Origin: Chaetoceros tenuissimus
Taxonomy: Eukaryota; Bacillariophyta; Thalassiosirophyceae; Chaetocerotales; Chaetocerotaceae
DNA length: 64,000 nt
Assembly (NCBI GenBank): GCA_021927905.1
Contig: BLLK01000069.1
Location: forward strand, 1,550,001-1,614,000
Reading direction: 5' to 3'
In this document: positions 8,494 to 19,138 of the stretch, in pieces
How positions within the stretch are numbered: the first letter of the stretch is position 1
Layout of the letters: every line of letters begins with the position of its first letter
The notes under the pieces: model-generated
What the model saw: the letters and a program-made list of their open reading frames with translations, nothing else
What the model was told of the DNA's origin: nothing
The model's database searches: none
Program-made: the position numbers and the translations under genes

Positions 8494-11319
8494 TCAACGT
8501 GGGACACGACCACAGGCATCACATAGCAAAGATATCCCAGTAGCATAGCAAATGGAAGCGTTACGTGGTTTCCAGATTGGGGTAGCGACTAGGTCTTCAA
8601 TTGGTGGAATCGTCATTTTATTACTACTATTTTGCTTTCCCAGTGTCCCATCGAGTATATTCTTTACATCAGCTGCCAGACATTCTGTTTCGAAGGATGA
8701 TAGGTCGCCTTGAGAGAAACAGACAGCACCTTCGCAAGATTGTAAGAATTTTTTTCCTTCTAGTGCTACATCGGAAATTGATGACTTTTCTAATGTTTGA
8801 AGGATTTTTGTCTTTCTATCCATTGAAAAGTGGCGTTCTCTTTTCATATCTGAGATTGCTTTTTCTCTCGCACTTTCCAAAAATGCTATGCTTCCACCTG
8901 AAAGTCGACCTTGGTATTTTATCAGACGCTTCATGAACCGTTTGGTATATGACGATATATTGTCGCCAAGTCCTATTATTGCAATTCTCAGTCCATGTTG
9001 GTTATAGCGTAACTCATACGCAAGGCCCCCAACAGCGCCAAGTTCAGCCAAATCTTTAATCTCCTTTTCGAATAGAAGCCTCCATAATTCCCCATTGGCG
9101 GCCTCTAATGGAGTTGCTTCACTTGGTTTGGAAGATAACAGTTGAAGTACGAACAAAGCTCTAATCTTTGTCTCTGGTGGAGCTCTTGGAAATATTATTG
9201 TGTTTGATTTCGATTCCAAAACTTTCCAATTTTGGTAATCGTGAAATGTATTGCCCATATTAGACCTTAAACTTTTGCGCAGCACTTTTTGCTCCAAAGT
9301 TTTTGGGATATATGGATTCAATGTAGGTGCCATTATATCTTGGTAACTGTGAGTGAAACGATCTGTAAAAAATGTTTGTAGCTTGCTTGTAGTCTCAAAC
9401 AAATATTGTGCCCCGCTTACTGTCTCTTTGATCCAATTCTGAGAAGTTGATGTTTTATCTGCAAAATTTGTATTCTTTATGGATGATATTGCCTTATCTC
9501 CGGCAACTGTAATTATCACAGTATTTGATTTTTGTGACATCACGGAGAGTGCCGAAGCCGTACTACTTTGAATCCTTTCCAAATCAGCCCCTTTCATTTG
9601 CTCTGGAGATGGGAAACGGAACCATTTTCTATTCTCGACGCTTTCAATGCCGTAGTCGGATGCGTCTGTTGCTAATTCAATCGCATCTGATGGCCTTGGG
9701 GTTAGTAAGAAACCATATAGCTTTGCAATCACTGAGTACTGCATTAAAATCTCCTTTGGAATTTCGTATGAGGAAGAGACAGCCAAAGTATCAACCAATT
9801 TATAAACAGCTTCAATCACTGACGCTCTGTTCAAGAAACCTTCATAGGTGAGAGGTAATTCAAGTCGCAGGAGCTGAAATCCAGATACATTCACTGGGAC
9901 TTTTATTTGTGGAGGGACAGATGAGCTACTTATAATCCATCCTCTTTGACGTAGGAAAAAGTACAGAGAACCATAGCCCCTCCTCCCAAATATTTGATTC
10001 AGAATAAAAGCTATTTCGATGGCGCTATTTGCTCTACTTCCAGTGCTACTATAATTTTCATTCAAAATCCATTGGAATACCAGTTTCTCTTCCCCTAGCG
10101 CTCTAGACTTGTCATGAAGCAGCACTTGTTTAGAACCAATTTTGAATCGACCTACAGTATAACTTTTCTCAGATGCGGTCATGGTGCGTGAAAAGCCTTC
10201 TTCCTTATTCAATAATTGTTGAAAGGGTTCTAGCCATTTTTCCATAATTGTCAACCCTTTGTTGAGATCATGTTTATTTTGGTTGCTTACAATGACTAAG
10301 ACTGCATTAGATGGATTGCAGTAGTGTGTTTGGTAATAGTTCAATAAAGCGTCACCTAATTCTTCAAGTGAACACTTTCGTAGCGATTGTCCATTACCTC
10401 TACCAAATCTAGAGTATGGGTGATTCTCTTCCACAAACGATTTCGTTATATATTCTATTTGTGCAGTTACATCCAATAAGTCGAGTTCTGAATCCACTCT
10501 TTGGATTTCGCGTAACAATATCTGTTCATCACGGCAGACCTTTTTCAGAGTTGAGATATCAAAGAGTTTTGAAAATTTCGAGACTGAAGCCTGTACTGCC
10601 TCATGTGGGCAATTGAAATGAAAACAAGTCTAATGCAAAATCACAATAGTGTTGGAATGGATGTGTATCAAGGTATAATTACAAATGTCAGTCCTAATTC
10701 TCACCTGTTCATAACCAGTAAAAGCATTGGAAGCACCATCTACATCCTCCATCCAGTCCTCAAAATCTTGATTCACGACACGATCATCACTCACATTACA
10801 GGAAGATATCATATGTTCCATCAAATGAGCTAACCCAGGGATATCTTGAGGATCACTAAATTGACCTGGACCATTGAACATCAGTGCTACTGAACTCCTC
10901 GAAGATAACTTGTCGTTAACCAAAATCACTGGTAGACCATTTGACAATGTGACAGTATTCTGCTTTCGTACAGATGAAAATGGTAAATCATCTGAATCAA
11001 TTTGATTAGATTTTTCTACACTATTACTCTCTTCCATGGCAAGAGCTTGGTTTGACTCCGTGTTCTGTAAAAATGTCATTGCTAAAGCTACTGCAGAGGT
11101 GGATGATAAAAAGTCTCTTCGAGTAGTACCTGTTTCATCTATAGGGATAGACAAAGGAGGTGTAGCCGGATCCTTCTCATACATTCTCCTCAACAAGTTA
11201 CTTTCAACCAGTTTGAAATTTGCATGGAAATGAGGAATTCTTGTTTGAAATGACGAGATAGTGTAAATGCAACATTGCAATGTCAGGACGAAAAGTAATC
11301 GAGACATTTGAGTTTGCAT
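8494..11319 (-). CDS. M16 (insulinase/pitrilysin-like) zinc protease, predicted thylakoid-lumen
   Basis: Exons 11319-10705 and 10629-8494, with a 75-nt intron, give 916 residues. The zinc site is H165-L-M-E168-H169. The second exon supplies E246 exactly 76 residues further on, the usual M16 spacing HxxEH-x76-E, which supports the splice. The N-terminus has three parts: a signal peptide (about 1-22), a Phe at the predicted cut (ISS-F24, ASAFAP-like), then RRDFLSSTSAVALAMTFL ending in QALA-ME. The last part is a twin-arginine thylakoid signal. M16 enzymes degrade peptides inside a closed chamber; this one would act on lumenal peptides. The C-terminal M16 repeat is present but divergent. Confidence 0.85.
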
Positions 11320-11844
11320 CTTTTGAATGATTACCCCAAGCTTTACAGATGGCTCAGAATATTTCTGTTGGTGCTTTCTAAGTCTCGGCTATGTGCTTGC
11401 TCCTCGAGGTCTAATAGTGTAATACATCAACTTTTTTCTATCAAAACACCACACAATAAGAAAGAAAATAGGAAACAGACGTAAAAGATGAATAGGATGG
11501 GTCTTTTCGTCCGTACGCCCTCTTTTGGCAGTAAAAAGCGGTTATAATTCCCAACGGCCTCCTTTTTGAATGAAAATGTGAATGAGGAGGTTTATGAACA
11601 ACAAACTTTTTCCTGCTTTGTGGTCATTGACTTCTTTGTCAAAGTACATTGCCTACTTCATCTAGCTAGTACGATACCTTCTATCTCATTTATTACATAG
11701 TCACCATTGTACAGGTCGGTCTTTGGCTTTTTCTGAAAAGGTTTACGTGACTATTTAGAATCCATTCTGCTGCATGCTAATCGAGCATTTCATATTGTAT
11801 CCAATCCCAAAAAGAGTTGAATAAGCTTTTACAATTCAGCAATA
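11320..11844. other. Divergent intergenic region
   Basis: Between the M16 protease start (minus) and copy 2 of the glycosyltransferase-like gene (plus). No coding or RNA gene seen. Confidence 0.4.
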
Positions 11845-13872
11845 ATGGTACTGCCAACTTTAATAGGAAAACAACGGAAGCCATCATCTCCATTTCAAAA
11901 CAGCACACGACAAAAATCGGCTTTCAAGAAGCGGCATATTGTATTCACGGTCATTGCACTTGCTGCACTTTATAATTTCCAAAGTCTGAAACCAGTTACT
12001 CGACCACTGTACGACTACTATTCAACGAGACCGAGGTCTGGATCATTGTCTAAGTCGAAAAATTCATTCTATACAACTAATGATGTATTAAAATTTGACG
12101 AGCATGTATTGGAAAATATACGGGAAACATACAATGGTGCAAAATCATTTACAGAATGGGCACCACAGCAATTGTCAAATATAGATCCTATTGATGATTT
12201 ACGAGGCCAATATCAGACTATACCTTTACATGCTACTGTAGATCGAAGACCACTCATTGTTCGAAAACAACTGATGGAAGATAAAAAGAAAAGTCAGAGT
12301 CTAGCTGCCAATGGTAAATTATTGGGTTGTGCTATCACAGGCTCGACGTTTGTATCTAATTTGGAAGAGCAATATCTCAAGCATTATAAAGAATACACAC
12401 CAACTTGTGATGTATGCTTTCAATTTTCAAATCGGGAGGATATGGCTAATTTTGTTCCTTCTCTAGGATATGAACCGTTGAAGCCGAAACATTCATCAAT
12501 AGCTACAAAATGCTTTGGGGGGGAAGCTACAGTAGAAGCGAAATTTGCAGACTGGCAACAAAAAGATGCTAGATTCAAAGGTTTTGGGTATCAGTGGCAA
12601 GTAGATTGTGTTTTGCCCAATGGGATACAAGAGCTGACATGCCGTGAAATTAGTAAAATGCAAAGAGAGATTGATGCAAGAGATGATTTGCAAAAGATTT
12701 ACTTCAAAACAAAAATTGAAATGGATGGATGGTTTTCAAATGCTGGTATTCCAAAAGAGACAGCATGGAAAAAACGTTTTCTAGTGTTTACAGAATGGCC
12801 TTGGACGGCGCTCATGAGTCATGATGATGATCGTAGTGCTATTGCCAATAACCTATCCATGGCATGGAACGATGTCAAATCCAAATTCGTCCCCTCCAAC
12901 CACCACGAAATGACTCTAGCACATGTAGAAGGACCAGGATATGACAAAACTCAATACAATGGTAGCCTCTCTCTCAAGTCTATGAATACTGAAAAGCAAT
13001 CAAAAGGAGGTATACATCCAAGACTTGTTTCAAATCTGTTCCATTTAATACGAAATGCGCCTGGATCAACGCATATGATGGCAGTTGTAGATGGCCAAGC
13101 GCGAAGGAGCTATCAAGAAGTAGTGAAACTACTGAATACAAGTATCAGTGACCTATTCAAGGTGTATGGAAAGAGAGTCTTTGGAAATGTGAAGGACAGT
13201 CAACATTTAATACCCATGAAAGCCATGACCTCCAGTAGGGGCTCAATGCGATCTTATATGACGCTGATGGAGCTTCTTCGTATTCGAAACATCAAAATAC
13301 ACATGATACCCATCATCACTCCTTCACTTGTATTTGAAAAGTCAGTATGTGGCGGTCAATATACTTTTGCACCATACCTTGCTGCAAGATATGCTGCTGA
13401 TTATCAAGTCATCATGTTCATCGATGGTGACACAGCCATGGTTGAAGGTAACAACAAACGCACACTCAATGAAATGCTATACGATCGCTTCTTCTCCAAA
13501 GACTCATCCAAATGCGCTGGACATCGCATGAGACTGATTGAGCAGTATGTCAAGCCTGAAAACAACAATCTAGAGAAAGTGCTGCAATGTGCACAAGACT
13601 TGGCGCTTGATAAGAACAAGTGGAAGTATGCAATGGAGAACTGTCATTTGAAGGAAGGTCATATAGTGGCGCGAAGTGATTCAATTTACGCATTCAATGT
13701 ACATCACCCTGATACATTGAAACAATATCTACCAGAAGGAGTAGAAGATTGTATCACACCGAACAATGCCATCACTCCTCGCTATTTTCTCAGTGAAGAC
13801 GAGTTTGTTCAGTTACATCTTCGCGATAGGGAGCGAAAGGCTGAATGTGCATGTTTTGTAAATCATTCGTAG
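11845..13872 (+). CDS. Glycosyltransferase-like type II membrane protein, copy 2
   Basis: Intronless, 675 residues. Membrane helix at about 31-45 after a short basic tail, and a luminal domain like copy 1 with the same Cys-rich blocks (CDVCFQFSNREDMANF, LPNGIQELTCRE). The DxD-like motif is D527-G-D529. Residues from TEWPWTALMSH onward are almost the same as copy 1: one change in about 130 residues, then a diverged 25-35 residue patch, then three changes in about 150. The first 310 residues are only about half identical. That pattern suggests gene conversion of the catalytic half. It shares no membrane-anchor similarity with copy 1. Confidence 0.6.
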   Translation: MVLPTLIGKQRKPSSPFQNSTRQKSAFKKRHIVFTVIALAALYNFQSLKPVTRPLYDYYSTRPRSGSLSKSKNSFYTTNDVLKFDEHVLENIRETYNGAKSFTEWAPQQLSNIDPIDDLRGQYQTIPLHATVDRRPLIVRKQLMEDKKKSQSLAANGKLLGCAITGSTFVSNLEEQYLKHYKEYTPTCDVCFQFSNREDMANFVPSLGYEPLKPKHSSIATKCFGGEATVEAKFADWQQKDARFKGFGYQWQVDCVLPNGIQELTCREISKMQREIDARDDLQKIYFKTKIEMDGWFSNAGIPKETAWKKRFLVFTEWPWTALMSHDDDRSAIANNLSMAWNDVKSKFVPSNHHEMTLAHVEGPGYDKTQYNGSLSLKSMNTEKQSKGGIHPRLVSNLFHLIRNAPGSTHMMAVVDGQARRSYQEVVKLLNTSISDLFKVYGKRVFGNVKDSQHLIPMKAMTSSRGSMRSYMTLMELLRIRNIKIHMIPIITPSLVFEKSVCGGQYTFAPYLAARYAADYQVIMFIDGDTAMVEGNNKRTLNEMLYDRFFSKDSSKCAGHRMRLIEQYVKPENNNLEKVLQCAQDLALDKNKWKYAMENCHLKEGHIVARSDSIYAFNVHHPDTLKQYLPEGVEDCITPNNAITPRYFLSEDEFVQLHLRDRERKAECACFVNHS

Positions 13873-14353
13873 GCACATGCTTAGATTGTAACTTCTAAAC
13901 TCTCATATTTTTGAAAGAGATTTTAGTCATTTCGTCACAATAACTAGCTATCATGTTATTGTTGGAAACACGACATCCGAGATGGGAAGTCAAACGAAAA
14001 AGTGAGTGTGATGCGATGTGATTACTGAACCTAATAAATTCCTTCGCGAAATGAGAAGTCCAGCTAGAATGAAGTTATTTTTGTATTAACTGAAGAGTAT
14101 CCTTGAAAAGAACATTCCCGTCAGGATACAAATATAGTACCATTTCAAGATAATAATATTTATTGATTGATTATTGACATTTGTAGTGCTAAATCCATTC
14201 ACCCTTTTTTTATTGAGAAGTCATAAGAGAAGTCTAATTTGTCCTATGCAGAACTAAGAAATGAGAAGAGTGGGTAGTGTGGAGTTGTGTTTAGGCAATC
14301 AATGAAGAAGCAAAAAGCATATCCTTATCTGCTAACTACATTTGATAATAATC
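13873..14353. other. Intergenic region
   Basis: A+T-rich, between two plus-strand genes. No coding frame or RNA gene recognised. Confidence 0.4.
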
Positions 14354-15592
14354 ATGAAATTTATTACCCAGTTATTGAGTTTGGTGGTAGCTTTATCCCC
14401 TTTCGTATCTGCTACTTCAGAGTATGGTCGCTTCTTGGAGGGTGATATCTACATTCATGATAGCAATGAAAATTTTTATCTGAATCCTTCAACTGGTCTC
14501 CCCCTTGAATCATCATTCTGGAAAGATGATCTAACAGCCAAAGGATCTTTTCGGATTCAAGTTTACATTCCAATTTTTGATTATACACCTGCAGAGTATA
14601 AAATCATTCAAAAGTCTCTTCGAGATTTGGCACGTAGGGCGAAGGTCGTCAAATTTAAGTTCCTGTTCGAGAAACCGATTGCCGGAACCCCTTTCCTACA
14701 TGTTAAAAAAGGAAATCATTGTGGAAGCTACGTAGGACAGACACAAAGTGCCTTTAGTAGTACTGGACAGCTTTTGACTCTTGGACCACAATGCCTTACT
14801 GAAGGTACTGTAATGCATGAATTCATCCATGCTCTAGGATTTCAACATGAAAATTCTAGAAAAGATCGTGATTTATTCTTGACCATAAATGAGGAGAACA
14901 TAGAATCTGGTATGGAAGAGAATTTCAAACCTCGCTCGATAGAGCATAAGATATATGGTACCAAATACAATTTAGAGTCTGTGATGCATTTCTCGCCAGA
15001 GGCTTTTTCTAGCAGTGGCGAACCAACTTTCAATATTAGAGGTAATGACAAGAAAAGTGAAGATTATAACATTGGACAAAGAGATTCTGCATCGAAAGGA
15101 GATATTGTAAAGATTCGCCTTGCCTATCAGTGTACGAGTACGAGTAATGATGATGCCCTTCGAACAAAAAAGTCTTATAGAAGAGCAAGATGTACAAGTG
15201 TGTGTACATGTGGTTTATACATGAATGGCTGCAAAAATAGAAACAATTATTGTTCAACTGGGCTTATTTGTGAAGAGAATACATGCAAACCGATGGGTCC
15301 GAATTATAAGGCAATCAAGATGAACGGAGGTAAGAGACCTTTCCATGCCGGAAATGGTAAACCTGACCATGCCGGTGAGAAGGGTAAGCCAGATCATGCC
15401 GGTAAGAATGGAGAGAAATCTGGCAAAGAAGATAAGAGCAAGAAAGATAAGTCTGACAAAGAAGATAAGAGCAAGAAAGATAAGTCCGACAAAGAAGATA
15501 AGAGCAAAAACGGAAAAGGTAACGGATTAAAACTTGGCCATGACAAGGAAAAAAGTGACAGTGGTAAGCATCTCGGCCAGGAAGAAAAGTAA
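14354..15592 (+). CDS. Secreted astacin-family (M12A) metalloprotease
   Basis: 412 residues from the first ATG; upstream codons are non-ATG. Signal peptide at about 1-20 (LLSLVVALSPFVSA). The zinc signature HEFIHALGFQHE is at 155-166, followed by the SVMHF Met-turn near 210; both are diagnostic of astacins. The astacin domain is followed by a Cys-rich segment (CTSVCTCGLYMNGC...CSTGLICEENTC). The tail is about 90 residues of Lys/Asp/Gly repeats (PDHAGxxGK and KEDKSKKDKSD). The tail has no known astacin counterpart and could bind the cell wall, silica or polyanions, which is speculation. No pro-domain Cys switch is obvious. Confidence 0.88.
   Translation: MKFITQLLSLVVALSPFVSATSEYGRFLEGDIYIHDSNENFYLNPSTGLPLESSFWKDDLTAKGSFRIQVYIPIFDYTPAEYKIIQKSLRDLARRAKVVKFKFLFEKPIAGTPFLHVKKGNHCGSYVGQTQSAFSSTGQLLTLGPQCLTEGTVMHEFIHALGFQHENSRKDRDLFLTINEENIESGMEENFKPRSIEHKIYGTKYNLESVMHFSPEAFSSSGEPTFNIRGNDKKSEDYNIGQRDSASKGDIVKIRLAYQCTSTSNDDALRTKKSYRRARCTSVCTCGLYMNGCKNRNNYCSTGLICEENTCKPMGPNYKAIKMNGGKRPFHAGNGKPDHAGEKGKPDHAGKNGEKSGKEDKSKKDKSDKEDKSKKDKSDKEDKSKNGKGNGLKLGHDKEKSDSGKHLGQEEK
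15425..15508 (+). repeat. 33-nt tandem repeat in the astacin tail
   Basis: Two full 33-nt units (15425-15457, 15458-15490) differ by one base; a third partial unit follows. They encode KEDKSKKDKSD. The in-frame period allows length change without frameshift. Confidence 0.9.
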
Positions 15593-15888
15593 GAATCACA
15601 CGGATGGACTCTAAAAGGAATGGACTCAATTCTTGGAGCAAATTAATTTAGAGCTAAAAACAAGTTAGGAGGGAAAGTGTGTTGGATGGAATTATCCTCC
15701 CTTTGCATATTATTCATTTGAAGTTGCCAAGTTAAAAGTATAAATCTATTGAATTATTGGTAATGAAAGAAATTTGTTACTTTTTATACTCTTTTTGACT
15801 AGGTACGAGTGCAATATCTATCTTTGACCACATTACTTCAAAATCAGAATCAGTGAATATTTTTTAATTTGGTTTCTTTAGTCGATTA

Positions 15889-18792
15889 TTAAGATGTTTT
15901 ACGCACATTTCTAACCATAAAGGATCTGGTTAGAGAGCCGCTCAGTGCAGGTAGAAGTGCAGTAGGAATATGGGTCGCTTCAGAGTTTTCGGGGTTAAAC
16001 CCAAACAGAAGAGAACCTGCCATAGGATCTGGAGTTTGTCGCTTGTTTTCTCCATTTCCACCTTGCTCTTTCTTTTGGCGTTTATTACTTTCAAGTTTTG
16101 GTGCTGACACGGATGATAATGCATCAATAGCGGTGTTTTCTATATTTGCAAAGCAACCTCTAGCTTCACTCTGCTCTATTGGTTCTGGCTCAGATGAATC
16201 TGTTTCAAATATAAAAATTTCTTGATCCTCTGTGATACCAATTAATACCGCAGAATCCGATGCCCAATTTGATTGAATCTGAGAAATGTCTGTCATCGAT
16301 ATAAGCTTGGTTCCGATTCTCCATTCAAATATCGCCCCTTCGTCGTCCCTCTTTGCCTGACCTGTCATTAAGTCTACAAGAATGATCTTTCTTGAATCTT
16401 GCGCATTTGCCCTTTCATTAAAAGCAACTGCAATCTCTTTTCTCGATGCAATACATGTCACACTGCTTAGGCTAATTTTTGTTTTTGAGTCGTTCGATTC
16501 TGGAAGGACGTATGACCAAGCACCATTTCCAAGATAAGCATTTCCAAATGGTGGAAGAACGGAAATACTTGACTTTCCTACAACTAATATCATGTCTGCA
16601 GGAGCTTTGATGAACGAGATACTATCAATTTCCTCAGGAGCTTGAATTGTGTTCAGCATTGTAGCAGCTGCATGGTCCCAAAGTGTTATATGACGACCAA
16701 AGGCAATCGCAAGTACAGAGCCATCCGAAGAGAATGTAATTGGTTTTTGAGCATGTCCCTCTTCTTTTCCTGTCGCATATCCGGACGGGATACCAATTCT
16801 ACAAAGGCGCTTCCATGAGGGAACTGCTGCAGATAAAACTGATGACCCAGGCGTATAAGTCACAGATCTCCCCTTGGTCCAAATGTGAAACTCATTTTCT
16901 GCAAGACTAAGTGTGCATGCCTTAGTTCCGTCTGGAGAAATGTCCAAAGCATCAACGGAGCCGTTTGTTAAACCATGTGGAGCTGGCATAGCTGCAATTA
17001 ATTCGTATGGCATCCCGCTTCTCTCTTTGTTGGCATTCTTCTCCATTTCTCTAGACCAAGTCCAAAACTTGATTTGAGTTACGTATGACATCGTTTCAGT
17101 TAAATCATTACCACTTTCAGATATGTAGGAGTCAACTTTACAAGAATGTCCAACTCCATTGTTCTCTGATAACATTCTTTCTATCGTTACAATGTCATTT
17201 CCAGTAGAGCTCATTGCCATAAGAGATACAGTTGGCCTTGGGTAAGATTTATGATTTCTTTCTTTTCTCGAAATTCTGTTGTAGTCGGCAACAGCAAGCT
17301 CTCCAATGACCTGGTTTGCCTTTGGGTCAAACCAATGCATATATCCAGGAGCACCATTCAATCGCGTCAAGACAGGAACATTCGATCTAGGGTCAATATT
17401 AACAATTGGATTACTTTCATGTTCAAAAATTGGTCCGACTGGTACAACGCACTCGTTCAATGCTAGTGCAAGACCTTGTACTCTCCAGCGAGTGGAGTGA
17501 TTATGTCCATGGATCAAAGATATTGTGCCATCCATACTTCTTATAATAATATCGGTGCTACCACTTGCAGATGATGTAGCAACATGTGTGATACAGCCTC
17601 TTGCTATGCGAGCTAATGTGTGGGAAGGTCGATTCAATCCCCTTTCAATTGACCAAGTAACTAATACTCCTTCTTCACCACCGGAGAGTAATGTTGGAGT
17701 AGCACGAGAACCTTGTGATCCCAGATAAGCCAACGTTTTGACGGGAAGTGAATGCCAATGTACAGTACGTGAAACTATTGCGCGACTTGGATCTTTTGAA
17801 GATTTGTCAGCAGAAACGAGGTAGTCAGATACTTGTGTTAAAACTGAAGTCAAAATATCAATTTTTCCATTCTCGAAACCAAGTGCTATGTCTTCCCCAT
17901 TTGGAGACAAAGCTGCACTACAAATATGAGTATCCGTTTGAGTTGAGGGCAAAGAAACGAAACTGTCGGTATTTTCGTGGTATGTTACCACACCATTGGT
18001 ATTAACAACTGTGACGAACTGATCCATCTTCCCTCTCTCTTTCTCTGCTGTAGATGACAAGAGTGCAAATGGTTGGCTCTTCATAACAGCAGTATTTACA
18101 CTTTCTTCTGTCTTCTTTTGTTCAACTCCTTTACTTGAAATCAAAAGAGTCTGTTCTGTAGATATTGGGGGTATCTCTCCTACTTCATCACACACAGGGA
18201 TTAAAAATTTCACCAAAGTGTTTCCTGAATCCCCTTCTTCAGATTGAACAATAGCATAAACTTTCATTGACCCATTTCCAGTAGGAGAAGTAAGATGTGT
18301 TACGCTACCACCGAATCCATCAAGAGTAAAATTTCTTCTAGATGGAATGTTTCCAGTATTCTTTGCATAAGGTATGGAAGATAGGTTCCACTCCAAAATT
18401 GATCCATTGGAAAAACCAGCAACCAGAGCATATTCAAATATATTTGTGTCAACTTCCATAGCATTCGCATCACCATTCTCTTCTTCGTTAGACGAGCTTC
18501 CCTTGTTCATCTTCAAAATCATGGCTGTATTGAGAACAGCGTCGTCAACCCCAACATTTGGTACCAAATCACAGACTTTTTGTCCATGCTCATAACTCAA
18601 AACTTCAATGCAATCCTTGCCTGGCACAAGAACATATTGCTGACCTTCAGAGCTATTATTCGCAGAGATGAATGGGGTAATGATTGGTTTTCTATCTTTT
18701 GCTGTTTCGTATACACTGTGATGTTTGTTGAAATCTTTCGAACCTTTTCCATCCAGAAAAGGCCCAGCTATACGAGTTACCTTCATCATCAT
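15889..18792 (-). CDS. U3 snoRNP / small-subunit processome WD40 protein UTP17 (WDR75)-like
   Basis: Predicted 967 residues from the ATG-ATG-ATG cluster at 18792; a frame-open ATG at 18849 would add 19 residues. It has two WD40 propellers. The VTWSIERGLNRPSHTLARIARGCITH stretch and the later NPIVNIDPRSNVPVLTRLNGAPGYMHWFDP region follow the order seen in WDR75/UTP17, where GxPGxLQFY is conserved. A second propeller includes GSVLAIAFGRHITLWDHA. The C-terminus carries a basic nuclear signal (NKRQKKEQ). UTP17 is part of the t-UTP/UTP-A complex that binds nascent pre-rRNA. It is identified from pattern, not alignment; another large nucleolar WD40 protein is the alternative. Confidence 0.72.
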   Translation of the reverse strand: MMMKVTRIAGPFLDGKGSKDFNKHHSVYETAKDRKPIITPFISANNSSEGQQYVLVPGKDCIEVLSYEHGQKVCDLVPNVGVDDAVLNTAMILKMNKGSSSNEEENGDANAMEVDTNIFEYALVAGFSNGSILEWNLSSIPYAKNTGNIPSRRNFTLDGFGGSVTHLTSPTGNGSMKVYAIVQSEEGDSGNTLVKFLIPVCDEVGEIPPISTEQTLLISSKGVEQKKTEESVNTAVMKSQPFALLSSTAEKERGKMDQFVTVVNTNGVVTYHENTDSFVSLPSTQTDTHICSAALSPNGEDIALGFENGKIDILTSVLTQVSDYLVSADKSSKDPSRAIVSRTVHWHSLPVKTLAYLGSQGSRATPTLLSGGEEGVLVTWSIERGLNRPSHTLARIARGCITHVATSSASGSTDIIIRSMDGTISLIHGHNHSTRWRVQGLALALNECVVPVGPIFEHESNPIVNIDPRSNVPVLTRLNGAPGYMHWFDPKANQVIGELAVADYNRISRKERNHKSYPRPTVSLMAMSSTGNDIVTIERMLSENNGVGHSCKVDSYISESGNDLTETMSYVTQIKFWTWSREMEKNANKERSGMPYELIAAMPAPHGLTNGSVDALDISPDGTKACTLSLAENEFHIWTKGRSVTYTPGSSVLSAAVPSWKRLCRIGIPSGYATGKEEGHAQKPITFSSDGSVLAIAFGRHITLWDHAAATMLNTIQAPEEIDSISFIKAPADMILVVGKSSISVLPPFGNAYLGNGAWSYVLPESNDSKTKISLSSVTCIASRKEIAVAFNERANAQDSRKIILVDLMTGQAKRDDEGAIFEWRIGTKLISMTDISQIQSNWASDSAVLIGITEDQEIFIFETDSSEPEPIEQSEARGCFANIENTAIDALSSVSAPKLESNKRQKKEQGGNGENKRQTPDPMAGSLLFGFNPENSEATHIPTALLPALSGSLTRSFMVRNVRKTS

Positions 18793-19138
18793 TTTGGAGT
18801 AAGTGAAATGGCAAAGGATGGATGTATCAATTGGAATGAATCGAATCAATTACTGCAGAAAAACATACAATGCTGGTCAGTGTGGCAAAGATGAACTCGT
18901 GAAAACAACAAACAGTGGTTGTGGATATGCCTAGCCATATATCAAGAAATGGCAAGAGTGTCAAATACCGAATCGCCAATTCGTGTTAATTTCGTCTAAA
19001 ACAAGACCTAATTTCTGGGAGAAATGAAAAAAAAGAAAAAACCTGAAAAAATTGAGTTTTCAAAATATTGTTGGAATTACACATATACCTTCATGACATC
19101 AACTACCCCTAGACCTGTTACATTTTAAAACATCTATC
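18793..19138. other. Divergent intergenic region
   Basis: Between UTP17-like (minus) and the DUF1244-MoCo fusion (plus). No other gene seen. Confidence 0.4.

Noticed and set aside
15315-15641. 108-residue minus-strand frame with Cys/Tyr/Leu repeats
   Set aside because: It is the antisense of the Lys/Asp repeat tail of the astacin gene, a product of the repeat, not a gene.
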